Part shown: positions 1 through 9,509 of the stretch, piece by piece
Layout: every line of letters begins with the position of its first letter
Numbering within the stretch: position 1 is the stretch's first letter
Assembly (NCBI GenBank): GCA_021014945.1
Contig: MU266753.1
Coordinates: 1-16,821 of the forward strand
Length of the DNA stretch: 16,821 bases
Direction of reading: 5' to 3'
From: Leucogyrophana mollusca
Lineage: Eukaryota; Basidiomycota; Agaricomycetes; Boletales
The notes under the pieces: model-generated
What the model saw: only the letters and a program-made list of their open reading frames with translations
Databases searched by the model: none
Told to the model about the DNA's origin: nothing
Made by a program: the position numbers and the translations under genes

Positions 1-55
1 ATACAGTGTGGGGTGCAAAAGAAACTAGGGGAAAAGGTGAAGAATTGGTGAAATA

Positions 56-88
56 CTCGAGCTCACTGTCGAGAACAGTGAGCTCGAG
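56..88. repeat. Perfect inverted repeat, 14-bp arms
   Basis: Arms CTCGAGCTCACTGT (56-69) and its exact reverse complement (75-88) are separated by a 5-nt spacer. Transcribed, it would form a stable hairpin. It has no poly-T tract or coding context that would make it a terminator. It may be a remnant of a palindromic mobile element. Confidence 0.85.
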
Positions 89-230
89 CCTCCCGACAAC
101 GCTCGGAAAAATGCGCGCGGCATCTTACCGTATTTGGCATGGTCTTACCATATCGAGGGAAGGTACTTACCTCGCACAAGTATCTAGCATATTTGGGGCC
201 AGAGTTAATGCTGGTGTTGGGTATTTCGGC

Positions 231-289
231 AAGTAAGCCTTATAATACTGGCCGAGACACGTGCTCGGCCAGTATTATAAGGCTGACTT
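231..289. repeat. Long inverted repeat, 26-bp arms, one mismatch
   Basis: Positions 236-256 pair perfectly with 264-284 (21 bp). The pairing extends to 231-256 / 264-289 with one mismatch (235 against 285). The 7-nt spacer contains CACGTG. Such a long near-perfect palindrome is rarely kept in fungal DNA by chance, so a small foldback element or a recent insertion is plausible. No flanking target-site duplication could be assigned by eye. Confidence 0.85.
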
Positions 290-642
290 ATTGGGCAACC
301 CAGGTGACATATCTCTGTTTACATATTATAACTCCGCTTTGTTGCATCTTACACTTCGCCGCATCATTGCATCCGGTCCTGTTCCATGAGTGTGTTCGGA
401 TTGTTGCATCACAGCAGCCCGGGACAGCACTGATAGTACAACAATTCGGCGGCCCAGCATCAGCCAGTAGGATCCTGCTATGGGAGTCGTGGAGTGATGT
501 CAAGCTGTTACGCTCACACTTCGTGCCAATATTAGCGAAGGCAGTGGTAGGCATATCAAGTTAAGGCAGTGGTAAGATATCGAGTTTGCCACTAGAAAAG
601 GCGCAGCCCCATCATTTGTTCTGAGCACAATCGTACTCACTC

Positions 643-2303
643 ATGGACAACCTTGTATGCTACCCGTAAGCTTTTGTCGATGCATTGGTTTGCTTGGTAC
701 TCACTTCTATGGTTGCAGCTCTGATGAGTTCATAGCAGTGCTGCTGAGGCCAGGCGAGAGTTCTCTAACGACATCGTGAGTTGCAACTTTGAAGCTACCA
801 CAGAACCTTGCTTGCTTGGCTCAATTGACGCTGGTACACAATGCAATGAAGTGACGCACCGATTGTCCGTACCTCTCTCCTCCTTTCCTGGCAATCAAGT
901 CACGAGACACGCTCGTACTATAGGCACTTGGTTATGCCATCAGTCTTGGTTTATTCGGCATCCTTCTTGCCCAGATGTGTGAGCCCAAGTTCAATCGTTG
1001 CACGGATAACGAGTTACTTAATTGCCTCAAAGTCATCTATCACACAAGATTTCCAGGAGATTCGTCTTGGATGAAAGCCTATGGTGAGCCCAGAGGCCGC
1101 ATTATGAGGTTTTCTGAAATATGTGGTTATTGCGCAGTGTGGTTCATTGTCCTTTTGGAGTGTTTGAGTTGTACCTTGGGGTTGTGTGCGATATGGATTG
1201 GTTCTGAGATGCACTGCCTCTTATGCGTTCTGACTACCTGGCTTTCCCCTGAAGTGGAGGGGTATTGGTGGATGGGTTTGTCTGTACTCACGGGTCTCAG
1301 TATGTAAATCCCTGTGGTATGTGTCATTACAACGGCTTTGCTAACAGCAATCCTTAGTATCATTCCTTGTACATGGCTTTTTTTCCTGGAGGATCTGGGT
1401 AATTGGGAAGTCCCTATACGTACCAATCTTGGTTATGGCGGTATGTCTGGATTTTAATTATCACACCACCCCGTTCCTCATCTAAGGCAGGTATCTCTCG
1501 CACAATGCTTGCTTGTAATCATCAGTATAGTCAGTGATGCTATTTTCTCTGTAAGTCAATAGCTGAATCTTGGTCTGCACTGCCAATGTTCAGGGTGAAG
1601 TCGCAGGGAGCCTTTTGACATATGTATGTGTGCCGTCTTCGTATTTTACTTCTTGGCCCTTTGATTGATATTTAATCTGCAGTGTTGGCTAGGTGGGAGC
1701 TTTATCTGCGATGTGATGATAACTTTTGAGACCACGCGATGGGTGAGTGGAGGACAACGGTGCCGGCTCGATCCAGATTTAATGCAGATGCATAGCTTCT
1801 CAAGAACTCGCGGACTGGCTTTCGGGAGACTCACTCACTGGTTCTCAAGCTTGTGAAGTTGACTATCGAGACAGGGATGGTGACCACTGTCGCTATCTTA
1901 TTCGAGTTACTTCTCTTTCGATTTCTGGGCGACTTTGTCCATCTCTCCGTGTAAGTCTTGTTATAGATGAACATTCACCACTGCTTACCCCCTTCTATCA
2001 CTCCAGGTACTTCTCGATATCGAGATTGTATGAGATGTTATTCCTGTGATTCTCTCCCGCACTCATATTTGTATCAGGTACGCTAACTGTCTGCTGGCAA
2101 CGTTGAACGCTCGGCTTGTGATCTCCAGGGATTCGACTCGTGTCCATCAAGTTTCTACGGCGTTGTTTGTGGCTCATAACGCCAACAGCGCTTCTGAGCG
2201 CCACGAGCTACCTGTCCGAAGGCGCATTGCGGGCAGGCTCTCACCGTCGCCGGACCCGGACACATGGGCACCATCCCCTCGAGTGAGCAACAATAGTCGT
2301 TGA
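643..2303 (+). CDS. DUF6534-like multi-pass membrane protein, many tiny exons
   Basis: This gene is visible only after splicing. Confident exons are 924-978, 1033-1083, 1138-1299, 1358-1440, 1491-1550, 1594-1623, 1683-1742, 1796-1950, 2007-2027 and 2078-2303, all with GT-AG introns of 43-59 nt and consistent phases; they encode 300 residues. The translation matches the basidiomycete DUF6534 pattern in order: LFGILLAQMFIYHTRFPGDS, VLTGLISFLVHGFFSWRIW, YVPILVMAVSLAQC, WLGGSFICDVMIT, SRTGFRETHSLVLKLV, LTIETGMVTTVAI and finally LYANCLLATLNARL, followed by a polar tail. Hydrophobic stretches fit about seven membrane segments. The family is receptor-like but of unknown function. The 5' end is tentative: 643-665 joined to 739-850 gives a 345-residue protein with an ATG start, but the natural donor at 834 would be out of frame with the acceptor at 923 (see findings). 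It may therefore be a decaying gene. Family call is firm; start and intactness are not. Confidence 0.72.
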
Positions 2304-2843
2304 TGTACTCGTTTTCTGTGTATCTCAGCCTTTTGTGATAGTCCTCTGGAGATGTCCTAGATGTCGGCGCTGCAGAGCGCGTAGAAGATCCTTCTTCTAG
2401 AGACACTCTTTCCACTCCTTTCTTTCCGGCGAGCTGACTAAGGGTTACGGGGGGATTCCATCATCGTACTGCGGGACGTGTGGGGTGGCACGGGCGTAGC
2501 TGCGAACCATGCTATCCGCTCGCAGAAGTAGTTTGAGTATGAAATGTAGGTCTATAGATACCCGTGCGGGATCGCGCAGCAATCTTGCCGCCGTTGCTAT
2601 CTGATTTGGCCTTGCCTCTGGCTCTTACATTGCGGCAGATGTTCAACATTATAAATTTTTGTGAAGGCGTTCCAACGTACGGATGCGGAATGAAACGACT
2701 GTCACGGCGGCCCTTTAGCACCAGGACTATAGTCGGTGTCCGAGCGAGCGGCGGGCACAGTGCCTTTTATCGTCTCAACAGACGCCCCAGACATCCTCAC
2801 ACCCCATGACCATCGACCAATACCCATCCCCCACCCCCCACCA
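2304..2843. other. Intergenic, between two converging genes
   Basis: This stretch separates the stop of the DUF6534-like gene from the stop of HPM1. I see no conserved reading frame, RNA gene or clear repeat. It presumably holds the two 3' untranslated regions. Confidence 0.5.
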
Positions 2844-4585
2844 TCAATCCCACAGCACACGCATCACGCGCCTGCCAACACCGCCCGTCCGCTCCCACAC
2901 ACTCTGCACAGTCCCGAGCCTCCCACCACCTTCACCCGCACCTTTACCTTTACTTTCACCTTCAAATGCACCTTCACTCGCACCGGCACCGGCACTGGAA
3001 CCTACATCTTCACTCGCACCCCCGCAGCCCTCCTCCACACACTTCACGAACTCCGCAACCCCGCCCCCGACGCCAAAGTACACCACCTTCGCCGCGACGA
3101 GGCAGAGGTACGGCGGCGGATCGTCTCCGTTTCCTGCTCCGCCCTCACTACCAGATGCCTCACCGGCATTGCTAGATGCCACGCCCTCGCCGCTGGATGC
3201 CCCACCAGCACTGCTAGCCGCCCCACCACTAGATGCCCCGCCTACGCCACGACACGCGCCGCGCATCAGGCGCACCAGCCCCGGGAGACACTCCGCGCGA
3301 TAGACCGTCTCCGAGGTGAGCACGAGGTCGTAAGGTAGCCCCAGCTCGCACGCCCTGTCCGATATCCCCAGCTCACACGCATCCCCGCCGCCCTGCAGCC
3401 CCAGCGCACGCCCGAACGCGTCCCACGAGCCGGTGAAGAAGCGCAGGTGCGTATTGTGGGCGCGCAGGGAGGCCTGGAAGGCGGCCAGGAGGGCGGGGGT
3501 GATCGCTAGTTCTGAGTCCGAGTCTGGTTCCGAAGGTGCGGGTGGGGAAGTGGGTGGGGAGGATGTGGGTTCGGAGGAGGAAGACGCTGACGTGCGATAT
3601 GATGCGGAGGCTGGGGAGAGGTCTGTGGATGGCGTTAGGCTTGGGTGCGAGAGACGGGGGGAGGATGAGAAAGGGAAAGAGAAAGGGGGAGGGGGGAAAG
3701 GGGGAGGAGAGAGGGAGGGAAACGTACACCACGTCAGGAGGACATTCGGGAGCGTGACGAGCTCCAGGACGGACGCGTTGTAGTCTTGCAGGTGGATGTC
3801 CGTTTCCGTTTCCGTTTCCGTTTCCGTTTCCGTTTTGGCGAAGATCTTGTGGAGGAGGTATAGAGAGGGCACGGCGGTCCCGCAGCCGATCTACAATAAT
3901 CAGCACGAGTGTGAGTGATATTCGGGGCGGGGGGTGGGAGGTGGGGGCGCACCTCCAAAATGCGTCGGCTTTTCTTTTTTGATTTTGATTTTGATTCTGC
4001 GTGAGGCTGGACGGGGTCGAGGGCGCTTGTGCTGTCGAGGTAGCGCACGAGATCGAGGGCGCATTCCCAGGTCTTGAGGCCGCCTTCGTAGACAAAGGGC
4101 ACGAGGTCCGACGGGGCATCGAGGAACTGCAGCGCGGATCCCTCGCCAGCGCCCTCGTCACCAGCGCACTCGTCGCTGGCACCTTCGGAGATGAGCTGGA
4201 AGCGCGCATCGAAGAGATCGCGGCGGGCGAGCGAGAGCGTCTTCCCACAAGAGAGCGGGATGGCGAGGGGAGAGTAGGATATGAGTGGCGGGAGGGCGGC
4301 TAGCTGGGCTTAAGTAAGTACGTTTGGGGTCGGGATTGATTGGGTTTGGAGGCGAGTGTTTTTTGTGAGGCGACGAGTTGGTATCTTTGTGAGCACGAGG
4401 ACAGCACAGGACGGATGATGAGATCTACGAACCAGATGTTCGAGGTGGATCTCGGCGAACGGATGCTGCGACGGGACGTCCCCCAACTTTCCCGGCCGGA
4501 CGTCCTCGTCGATCGCGATCGTGTTCTCCGTGGACGCATCGCCCGTGTCCTCAAGTTCCTCCAAGTCAAAGTTGAACTTGAACAT
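2844..4585 (-). CDS. HPM1: Protein-histidine N-methyltransferase (Hpm1/METTL18 family)
   Basis: Exons on the minus strand are 4585-4433, 4303-3953, 3890-3728 and 3610-2844, giving 477 residues; introns are 129, 62 and 117 nt. Family hallmarks appear in order: ISYSPLAIPLS and TLSLARRDLFDARFQLISEG in the N-terminal half, DLVPFVYEGGLKTWECALDL, the SAM-binding motif I ILEIGCGTAVPSLYLL (about 166-181), LQDYNASVLELVTLPNVLLT, FFTGSW, YDLVLTSETVY, and VAAKVVYFGVGGGVAEFV near the end. In yeast and human this enzyme methylates one histidine of ribosomal protein uL3 (Rpl3) in the cytosol or nucleus; that role is inferred from the family. Yeast Hpm1 and human METTL18 have about 370-380 residues, so this one is about 100 longer, through low-complexity insertions: a Thr-Glu repeat after motif I, a Ser/Pro block at the start of the last exon, and Gly/Ala/Ser stretches on both sides of the last conserved motif. 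The start is the first ATG before the family-like MFKFNFDLEE. The divergent upstream region contains the duplicated nuclease promoter. Confidence 0.92.
3801..3836. repeat. Hexanucleotide tandem repeat, six units, in HPM1
   Basis: CGTTTC is repeated six times on the plus strand (last unit with one change). On the minus strand it codes for (Thr-Glu)x5-Thr between SAM motif I and the conserved QDYN strand of HPM1. Its multiple-of-three unit keeps the frame whatever the copy number, so length alleles are likely. Confidence 0.9.
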
Positions 4586-4619
4586 GACTTGGCCTTGGCC
4601 ACGATAACAATGTTAACGT

Positions 4620-4975
4620 TAATTAACAAGAAGCAGTACTGGTACCGGTGGCTGTGCCCAGACACCTGGGTGTCCTTTCTGTGTCCTTTCATGTTGAAGT
4701 TGTTCCCAGTGCATCGAAACGAAAGCGTCGCTGTCTCGGCGGCTGCTGTCCTTGTTCCTCTCAGAATCGCATAAAGGCCACCCTGGCCTCTGGTGGTATA
4801 TATACCCCCACCTAGGCAGCCCCGCCGTACATTCAACGTCCAACGCTAGCCTTACTGACCCCGCCAAATACAATACCATGCGCGTCGCAGCCCTCTCGTT
4901 CGTCCTAGCGGCGGGCTCTGTGGTCATACCCCCAGGCAGCAGCGTGGGGTGCAGCCGGTGAGTGCGAGCGACTGA
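4620..4975 (+). pseudogene. Inverted copy of nuclease promoter and first exon, frameshifted
   Basis: This stretch matches, in inverted orientation, the upstream region and first exon of the S1/P1 nuclease gene (about 15681-16052). Shared blocks include the sequence around GTACCGGTGGCTGTG, the GCTGTCCTTGTTCC block, AATCGCATAAAGGCC, the TATATATA box and the AGGCAGCCC block after it. The copied exon starts at 4878 with the same signal-peptide codons, MRVAALSFVLAAGS. An extra base after codon 17 shifts the frame, so the mature-start tryptophan codon is lost and translation ends at 4961 after 27 residues. Similarity stops about at the 5' splice site; no later nuclease exon follows. It is a relict of gene duplication whose promoter may still work. 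Confidence 0.85.
4797..4804 (+). promoter_or_regulatory. TATA box of the duplicated nuclease promoter
   Basis: TATATATA lies 81 bases before the ATG at 4878 and sits in the same sequence surroundings as the TATA box of the intact nuclease gene. It could drive a short transcript here, or act as an upstream element near the divergent HPM1 start at 4585. Confidence 0.55.
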
Positions 4976-5159
4976 GATTCTATATACATGGACTCCCAAC
5001 AGTGTGTGGACGCCGAGAGCCATATAGACACGTCGAAACGGCACTCAGTGTCTGCCACTGTGTCTAATGTCTATGTCCATGTCACGGTGAACTGAAATAG
5101 ATCAAAACTCACTCGTGTAGTGTGGCAGTGCCCCAACAATCAAAACTCAACCAAGTTCC

Positions 5160-5467
5160 TCACGGATTCGCTCGGCACTGGGTCGATTGATAGTATTGTG
5201 CTGGAATTGTGAATGTTATCGACCACTGGCAACCAAGTGTCATCTAGAAACGCCAGACAAGGACTGGGTGGAGTAGACCAATGCGAGACTAACCTCCACA
5301 TCACCGTCATTAAATAACGTCTCTGTCCCATGCCGCGCGCCATCAGGACGGTGGATCTGGTGTCGGTTGACATACATGGGATAATAGGTCTTCCGTGCCC
5401 GACCAGCCCAATCGAAGCCGAGTAGCACGAAGTCCGGTGTCGTGTCTCCTCTACCGTCTCGTACCAT
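5160..5467 (-). pseudogene. 3' fragment of a second kinase-like gene
   Basis: Read on the minus strand from 5467, the sequence FVLLGFDWAGRARKTYYP, then VNRHQIHRPDGARHG and DGDVE, lines up with the part of the neighbouring kinase-like protein after its catalytic loop (IVDFEWAGRTGEARYP, VNYIDIKRPPEARDG, DHDIAML). A donor at 5293 and an acceptor at 5244 (50-nt intron) would join it to a short last exon ending at 5160. The sequence CTAG just before 5467 looks like an old 3' splice site. Everything before the catalytic loop is absent upstream (5468-5647 has no kinase signal), and the metal-binding aspartate of the DFD motif is a glycine (LLGFD). I read it as a truncated, inactive relict of a tandem duplication. 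Confidence 0.7.
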
Positions 5468-5647
5468 CTAGTAAATCAAAGTGCAAACGACTGTACATGG
5501 GAACCGCAGGGAACTGGCGCTATCTACAGACTGTCTACATTCCGTCATTTTTCTCTATGTTGAATCTATGGCTACCCACCCCGGTCGTTTCGGTACCCTC
5601 CGAAAAATGAACGAAAAAACGGCTCAACAAACGTACCGTGAAACGGC

Positions 5648-6481
5648 CTAATAGATTGCCAGTGATTCTAATGCAACCCACAGTTTGGGAACCACAGGTG
5701 ATAATATGTAAGACTTGAGTCGCGGTATCCATCTGAGCATAGCAATGTCGTGATCCGCCAAGATCTCTTTCCCATCGCGGGCTTCCGGTGGCCTTTTTAT
5801 GTCGATGTAATTCACGCAAGATGGATATCGCGCCTCCCCAGTCCTCCCGGCCCACTCAAAGTCGACGATCATGAACCGGGTCTCGTCCGATTTGGACAGC
5901 ATGATATTCGTATCACGGATATCACCATGGACGAAACCCGCCTTGTGGAACAATTCCAATTTTGCGGATATGTCAGCGAAGACAGAAGAGGGGAGCGGTT
6001 TATTGCGGGCGCTCAACGTCTCAAGTTCGTCAGGGAGCCTATCCATGACCACCATAGACCAACCACCAGCCATCTTTTTGAATCCTCGTAAGGCCGGGGC
6101 ACATCCCAAACGTGCAAGGTGTTCATGGGCATCGAGCGAATAAGCTTGGACGAATTTGACGCAGATACGATCGCCTCCCTCTTCAGTGGCGGAGAAGATG
6201 AGCTTGTCCGCCTCCAGCTCCGTCACATACTGGAAACGCTTTGTCGCCTCTCCATGAAGCGAATTATAACTCGATGGGTACGGGAAAATATAAGGGGTGG
6301 CAAATGTAGAAGTCGAGAGAGGCGCCTCCCGCAGGTTTTCGTAATATCGCTTCAGCGTTTGGGTAGCTTTACGGAAAGCAACCATGTGACGTGCCACGGT
6401 AAGTGAAGTACCGCCAGCGGGAGCGCTCGTCATGGGAAGCTTTGTAAAAACTCTAGCTCGAGTCCAAAACGTCCAGGACAT
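5648..6481 (-). CDS. Protein-kinase-like protein, basidiomycete type
   Basis: The open frame on the minus strand encodes 277 residues with a divergent kinase fold. ICVKF (about 106-110) supplies the probable ATP-binding lysine; HGDIRDTN (185-192) is the catalytic loop with aspartate and asparagine; DFEWAG (207-212) replaces DFG; VNYIDIKRPPEARDG and DHDIAML follow. These features match a large family of short kinase-like proteins that is expanded in Agaricomycetes, of unknown substrate. There is no clear glycine-rich loop. The start could be the ATG at 6481 or the second methionine 16 codons later, and an upstream exon is not excluded. The end after DHDIAML (a 27-residue tail) is not conserved as far as I can tell, so the 3' end may be altered. 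It is divergent from the HET gene, with about 370 bases between the starts. Confidence 0.75.
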   Translation of the reverse strand: MSWTFWTRARVFTKLPMTSAPAGGTSLTVARHMVAFRKATQTLKRYYENLREAPLSTSTFATPYIFPYPSSYNSLHGEATKRFQYVTELEADKLIFSATEEGGDRICVKFVQAYSLDAHEHLARLGCAPALRGFKKMAGGWSMVVMDRLPDELETLSARNKPLPSSVFADISAKLELFHKAGFVHGDIRDTNIMLSKSDETRFMIVDFEWAGRTGEARYPSCVNYIDIKRPPEARDGKEILADHDIAMLRWIPRLKSYILSPVVPKLWVALESLAIY

Positions 6482-6850
6482 TCAGGCTGGACGCCGCCGA
6501 CTGCCAGTAGCATCCCTTCCCTAAAAACCCAGGCTTGTCTCTGGGTCTGCTGTGACCGCTGTCTCTTCCCGCCTTACAACCATCTCATGTGTTGTTCAAA
6601 GGTTAACTTAATAGCTCCAGACCTTCTGTATAACTATAAGTTCAATGGGCTGTCCTTCGCGTCCCGTCCTGGGATCGACCTCCAAGTATCAAGACTTCGC
6701 GCCCATATGGGGCAAGACACCAAAGAAAAGAAACGACTTCAAATAATTGTCGGAGCCCGGTCACGAAGAGTAATGCCTCATGGTGATGGCATGCCTTGTC
6801 CACGCCATCTTTGTTCGATCCCTAGTCATTTGTCCTTGTGAGTCCACTCG
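6482..6850. promoter_or_regulatory. Shared upstream region of kinase-like and HET genes
   Basis: This 369-base gap lies between two divergent starts and must hold both promoters if the start choices are right. The only element I can point to is an AT-rich TATA-like stretch at 6629-6640. No coding or repeat signal is visible. Confidence 0.4.
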
Positions 6851-9178
6851 ATGACTGGGCCCGATATTCGTCGTACGGAGGGCTGGTGGAGAAGGAATTT
6901 CTGGTGGTCTTCTCGCATATCTTCGTGGGCGTCGTCCATCGGGGGCAAATTGCTTGGTTGGTGCCGCAGGTTTTCCAGGGCATTTCAGGAGCGCTTTGCT
7001 CGAAATGCTAAACAAGCTCCGATTCCTGCGCCCGCGCATATCTCCAACAGACCAAAAATCTCGGGCCACCAGATCCACCAGGTACGTAAAGTCCAACGTT
7101 TAGTGTCCTTCATCGGTGACTTCCTCTGCCGAGTAGGATTCGCCACACGTCCCTACCAAGACTCCCAAAGCAAACGTCGATAACGGAACCACATCAATTG
7201 TCTCAAGGTCTGCGCAGAGAGAACTTGTTGATGCTACCAATACAGCTGTCAACTCACTGGCAGTAGAGCACGTTCTGTGCCTCCTCTGCCAGAATCTATT
7301 GACACCTCTCAGCTCCTCCAGCACCCTTCCCGGGGTTCAGAAGATTTCCGTTACTACCCAGATCGAAAAGCACTCGAAGTATCTTCAGCCAGTGGAGGGT
7401 GTCACCTTTGTTCTCTTCTCCTCGGACAGATTCGACAACAGGGGCAGCAGCCAACAACTGGGCCCATCAATGTCAAGCTTCAAGTTTCGCGATCTGGTGG
7501 AATCACGCTTTCGATCCAGGCCGGGGAAACAGGTAACCAGAGGCTTGGTGAGCTGGCGATAGTCCCATGTGACGACGTGGAAACCCCCACCGCGGGTGCA
7601 TCCCCCGATGCCAAATTCTCGTTTCCGATCCAGAGCAGCTACGATAATGCACAAATTGCAAAGTCGCTGGCGTCTGAAGCATCTTTCTCTCTCGCTCAGG
7701 AATGGCTACGACAATGTTTGCAACAACATCATAACTGCACGGAGGCGGCCAGGGCAGCACGGACGTCAAGCACTCCCAGCCGGCTCATCGATGTTGGGGG
7801 CGATAGTGGGGCGGTGCCTAGGCTTGTAACCACACAGGAATTGAATCAGGTGGGGCTGGAGTACTTGACGCTCAGTCACTGCTGGGGTGGAGCCGATATC
7901 CTTCGGCTTCTTGTGGAGAACATCAACAGTCTAACAATCGGGATACCAATGTCTACCCTGCCGAACACGTTTCGGGATGCAATTCTCATCACTCGGCGTT
8001 TAGGGTGCGCACCAATGTTCCTTGCCCCATGACCGTGGCTCTAAGGGCTCCGTGACAGCTACCAATACCTCTGGATCGACTCCCTTTGTATCATCCAAAA
8101 CTCCCCCTCCGACTGGCGCTCCTCATCCGCAATAATGGGCGAAATCTACGCCAATTCCATCTGCACAATTGCTGCCCTCACTGCGCGTAACTCCCACGAG
8201 GGCTGCTTCTTTGATCATGCCCGGAACCCGTTGTTCTTTCGCCCATGTCGAATTCGGGACAATTGGTACGTCCGAGCCAACTCCAATGTTGGTATCGATC
8301 TTCGGGTGGGACTCTCACCACTTCCACTCCATACCCGGGCGTGGGTCGTCCAGGAGCGGATACTTGCCCCCAGGACAGTTTACTACGGTTCTACGGGGCT
8401 CGCATGGGAGTGTGTGGATTGTTCGGCCACCGAAACGGTGCTCAGGGGCGAGGTCAGCAGATTCTCGCCCAAAGCATCTTTCTTTGGCATACAGAAGCAA
8501 CCTGACGAGGATAAATACGACGCCTGGAGCGCTATCCGAATCTCGTACACGCAGTGTCTCCTGACGCGGTTCAGCGACAGGTTGGTGGCGATATCGGGTG
8601 TGATCAAACGGCTTGAGATGCTGACGGGGTGGCAAAACGTGTGGGGCCTGTGGAAGGAGCATTTGTTGATGGATATGCTGTGGTATTTCGACGAGCCAGC
8701 GAGGGGAATACCGGAGACGGACGGGTATTTGGCTCCAACGTGGTCGTGGATGGGGGTCGAGGGAAAGGTGATGATGGCATTGGGGGTTAGGGGGCGGAGG
8801 GGGTGGGCTGCGGAAGTCGTCGAGGTCGGGTCGGTTGGAGACCGGGGATTTGTTCGGCTCAGGGCGATGATGAAGAAGGTAAAATGTACTGCCGAGTGGG
8901 GGCTGAACCCGGGAATCGAAACACCGGCGCCAAAGTGGGAGGAGGTGTCATGGGATCCTGATGTGAAGCCAACGACGGATCGCGCAGGAGAGGAAATGGG
9001 ATGCGTGTTGCTCGCAAGGCTACCGGAATACATTGGGGGGAGTGACCTTGACATGGGATTAGTGCTGGCGCCGAAGGGAGGGGATTGGGTGCGAGTAGGG
9101 ATGTTTAGGCAGCTGAGGGAGGGGAATGCGTTGTTTCCCCAACATCTTCTGGACTTTACTGAACTTTCTATATCGTGA
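6851..9178 (+). CDS. HET-domain (heterokaryon incompatibility) protein
   Basis: The core exons are certain: an exon ending at 8004 and one from 8059 to 9178, joined over a 54-nt intron inside the HET domain. They give YLTLSHCWGG, LPNTFRDAILITRRLG, YLWIDSLCIIQNSPSDW, MGEIYANSICTIAAL and RAWVVQERILAPRTVYY, followed by YLAPTWSWMGVEG, the standard order of HET (PF06985) proteins. These act in allorecognition and can trigger cell death between incompatible hyphae; the role here is inferred. The 5' model uses the ATG at 6851, exon 6851-7081 with an excellent donor (CAG/GTACGT) and a second exon from 7137. To join the HET frame one must either splice 7208-7263 (model: 6851-7081, 7137-7207, 7264-8004, 8059-9178; 720 residues) or accept a one-base frameshift near 7290. 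The second view preserves a family-like CLLCQ motif. The domain call is strong; the N-terminus is uncertain. Confidence 0.85.
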
Positions 9179-9509
9179 TTTCTCCTGCGCGTTCATCGAT
9201 TGACGAACTGCATATTATACCTGTGTGCCCCGGCTTTCATTTTCGTGCTCATCCACCTGCCCCATCAACTTTGGCCTGTAAGCCAGTCCACCACGAGAGG
9301 GATACTACACGCCCGCGCCAAAATCATATCCTAATCCTAGCCTCCCGTAGGCAGACCAAAGTTTCGAAGGAAGATAGTCGTTCCTTCAATTTGATCACAA
9401 TCCAGAGAAACTACGAATCTATTAAAAGGCACAACATCCTATCGACAGCAAAACAGAAATTCAAATAAAACCACAAGCAAAGAAATCACAATCACGACCA
9501 CATCCACAT
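9179..9509. other. Intergenic, between the HET and SIN3 stops
   Basis: The two genes converge here. An AATAAA at 9464-9469 on the plus strand could serve as a polyadenylation signal for the HET transcript. Nothing else is recognisable. Confidence 0.45.

Larger units (their letters stand above)
1..642. other. Gene-free left edge with inverted repeats
   Basis: I see no supportable gene here. The longest open frame on the plus strand (139-564) runs straight through the large palindrome at 231-289 and resembles no family I know. Besides the two inverted repeats listed separately there is a short imperfect direct repeat, about 20 nt, at 540-560 and 565-584. Composition is lower in GC than the conserved genes further right. 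Confidence 0.6.

Noticed and set aside
139..564. 141-codon open frame on the plus strand
   Set aside because: It runs through a 59-base palindrome, resembles no family and has no flanking splice or promoter logic.
1127..1426. 99-codon open frame on the minus strand
   Set aside because: It is antisense to exons of the DUF6534-like gene, which have correct splice borders and family motifs.
3373..4248. 291-codon open frame on the minus strand
   Set aside because: It overlaps HPM1 in another frame; only the HPM1 frame shows conserved methyltransferase motifs.
7277..8032. HET protein starting at 7277
   Set aside because: The codon there is GTG, not ATG, and the frame continues upstream; a spliced 5' end is required.
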